Of a stretch of DNA of 5,947 nt, positions 5,943 to 5,947 are shown piece after piece. Source of the DNA: PALSA-1006 sp964532405 (lineage in GTDB: Bacteria; Pseudomonadota; Gammaproteobacteria; Burkholderiales; Gallionellaceae); the NCBI GenBank assembly GCA_964532405.1, contig CAZHIC010000070.1, positions 1-5,947 on the forward strand. Reading direction: 5' to 3'. Each line of letters starts with the position of its first letter. The first letter of the stretch is position 1. The position numbers and the translations under genes were made by a program. The notes beneath the pieces are model-generated. The model ran no database searches and was not told the origin of the DNA. It saw only the letters and a list, made by a program, of their open reading frames with translations.

Positions 5943-5947
5943 GGCGC

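Noticed and set aside
1..5947. tRNA, rRNA, riboswitch or CRISPR array
   Set aside because: On both strands I found no cloverleaf with a T-loop signature, no rRNA-like sequence, no regularly spaced identical repeats with unique spacers, and no leader long enough for a recognisable riboswitch.

Overview
The window looks like a chromosomal segment of a Gram-negative proteobacterium. A betaproteobacterium such as a Gallionellaceae/Nitrosomonadales member is my guess. It rests on the GC-rich core genes, the style of the 5'-nucleotidase and citramalate synthase, and a short GGGAGAGGG-type palindromic repeat that is common in proteobacterial genomes. The genus cannot be fixed from the sequence alone. 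Every supported gene lies on the minus strand, so transcription runs from high to low coordinates.

In transcription order: (1) 5884-5511, a GIY-YIG nuclease-family gene broken by a one-base frameshift near 5690. (2) 5497-4211, a two-domain protein with an N-terminal receiver-like domain of the cyclic-phosphate-processing (cREC/cPPR) type joined to a complete cytosolic 5'-nucleotidase I (cN-I, HAD fold). (3) A hairpin at 4178-4200, then a short intergenic region with a possible promoter. (4) 4086-2509, cimA, citramalate synthase for threonine-independent isoleucine synthesis. (5) 2509-23, an 828-residue Mrr-like nuclease / SF2 helicase / helicase-associated (HA) repeat protein, which shares the TAATG stop-start overlap with cimA.

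Base composition is sharply mosaic. By hand count, 4681-4740 is about 73% GC, 5281-5340 about 33% and 5821-5880 about 25%. The break lies near 5100, where the cN-I domain begins inside gene 2. The AT-rich GIY-YIG plus cREC block therefore looks like an accessory cassette that replaced the 5' end of a resident 5'-nucleotidase gene and made a chimeric ORF. The HA-repeat end of the helicase (about 42% GC at 241-300, against about 68% at 1561-1620) is also less GC-rich than its motor domain, and its third repeat stops abruptly close to the window edge.

The 5'-nucleotidase and CimA are housekeeping-type enzymes. The nuclease-helicase and the GIY-YIG/cREC block are accessory or conflict-type elements around them. 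No rRNA, tRNA, CRISPR array or complete insertion sequence is visible, although both edges carry sequence that could belong to mobile-element ends. The only gene-free stretches are 1-22, 4087-4210 and 5885-5947, each under 300 bases.
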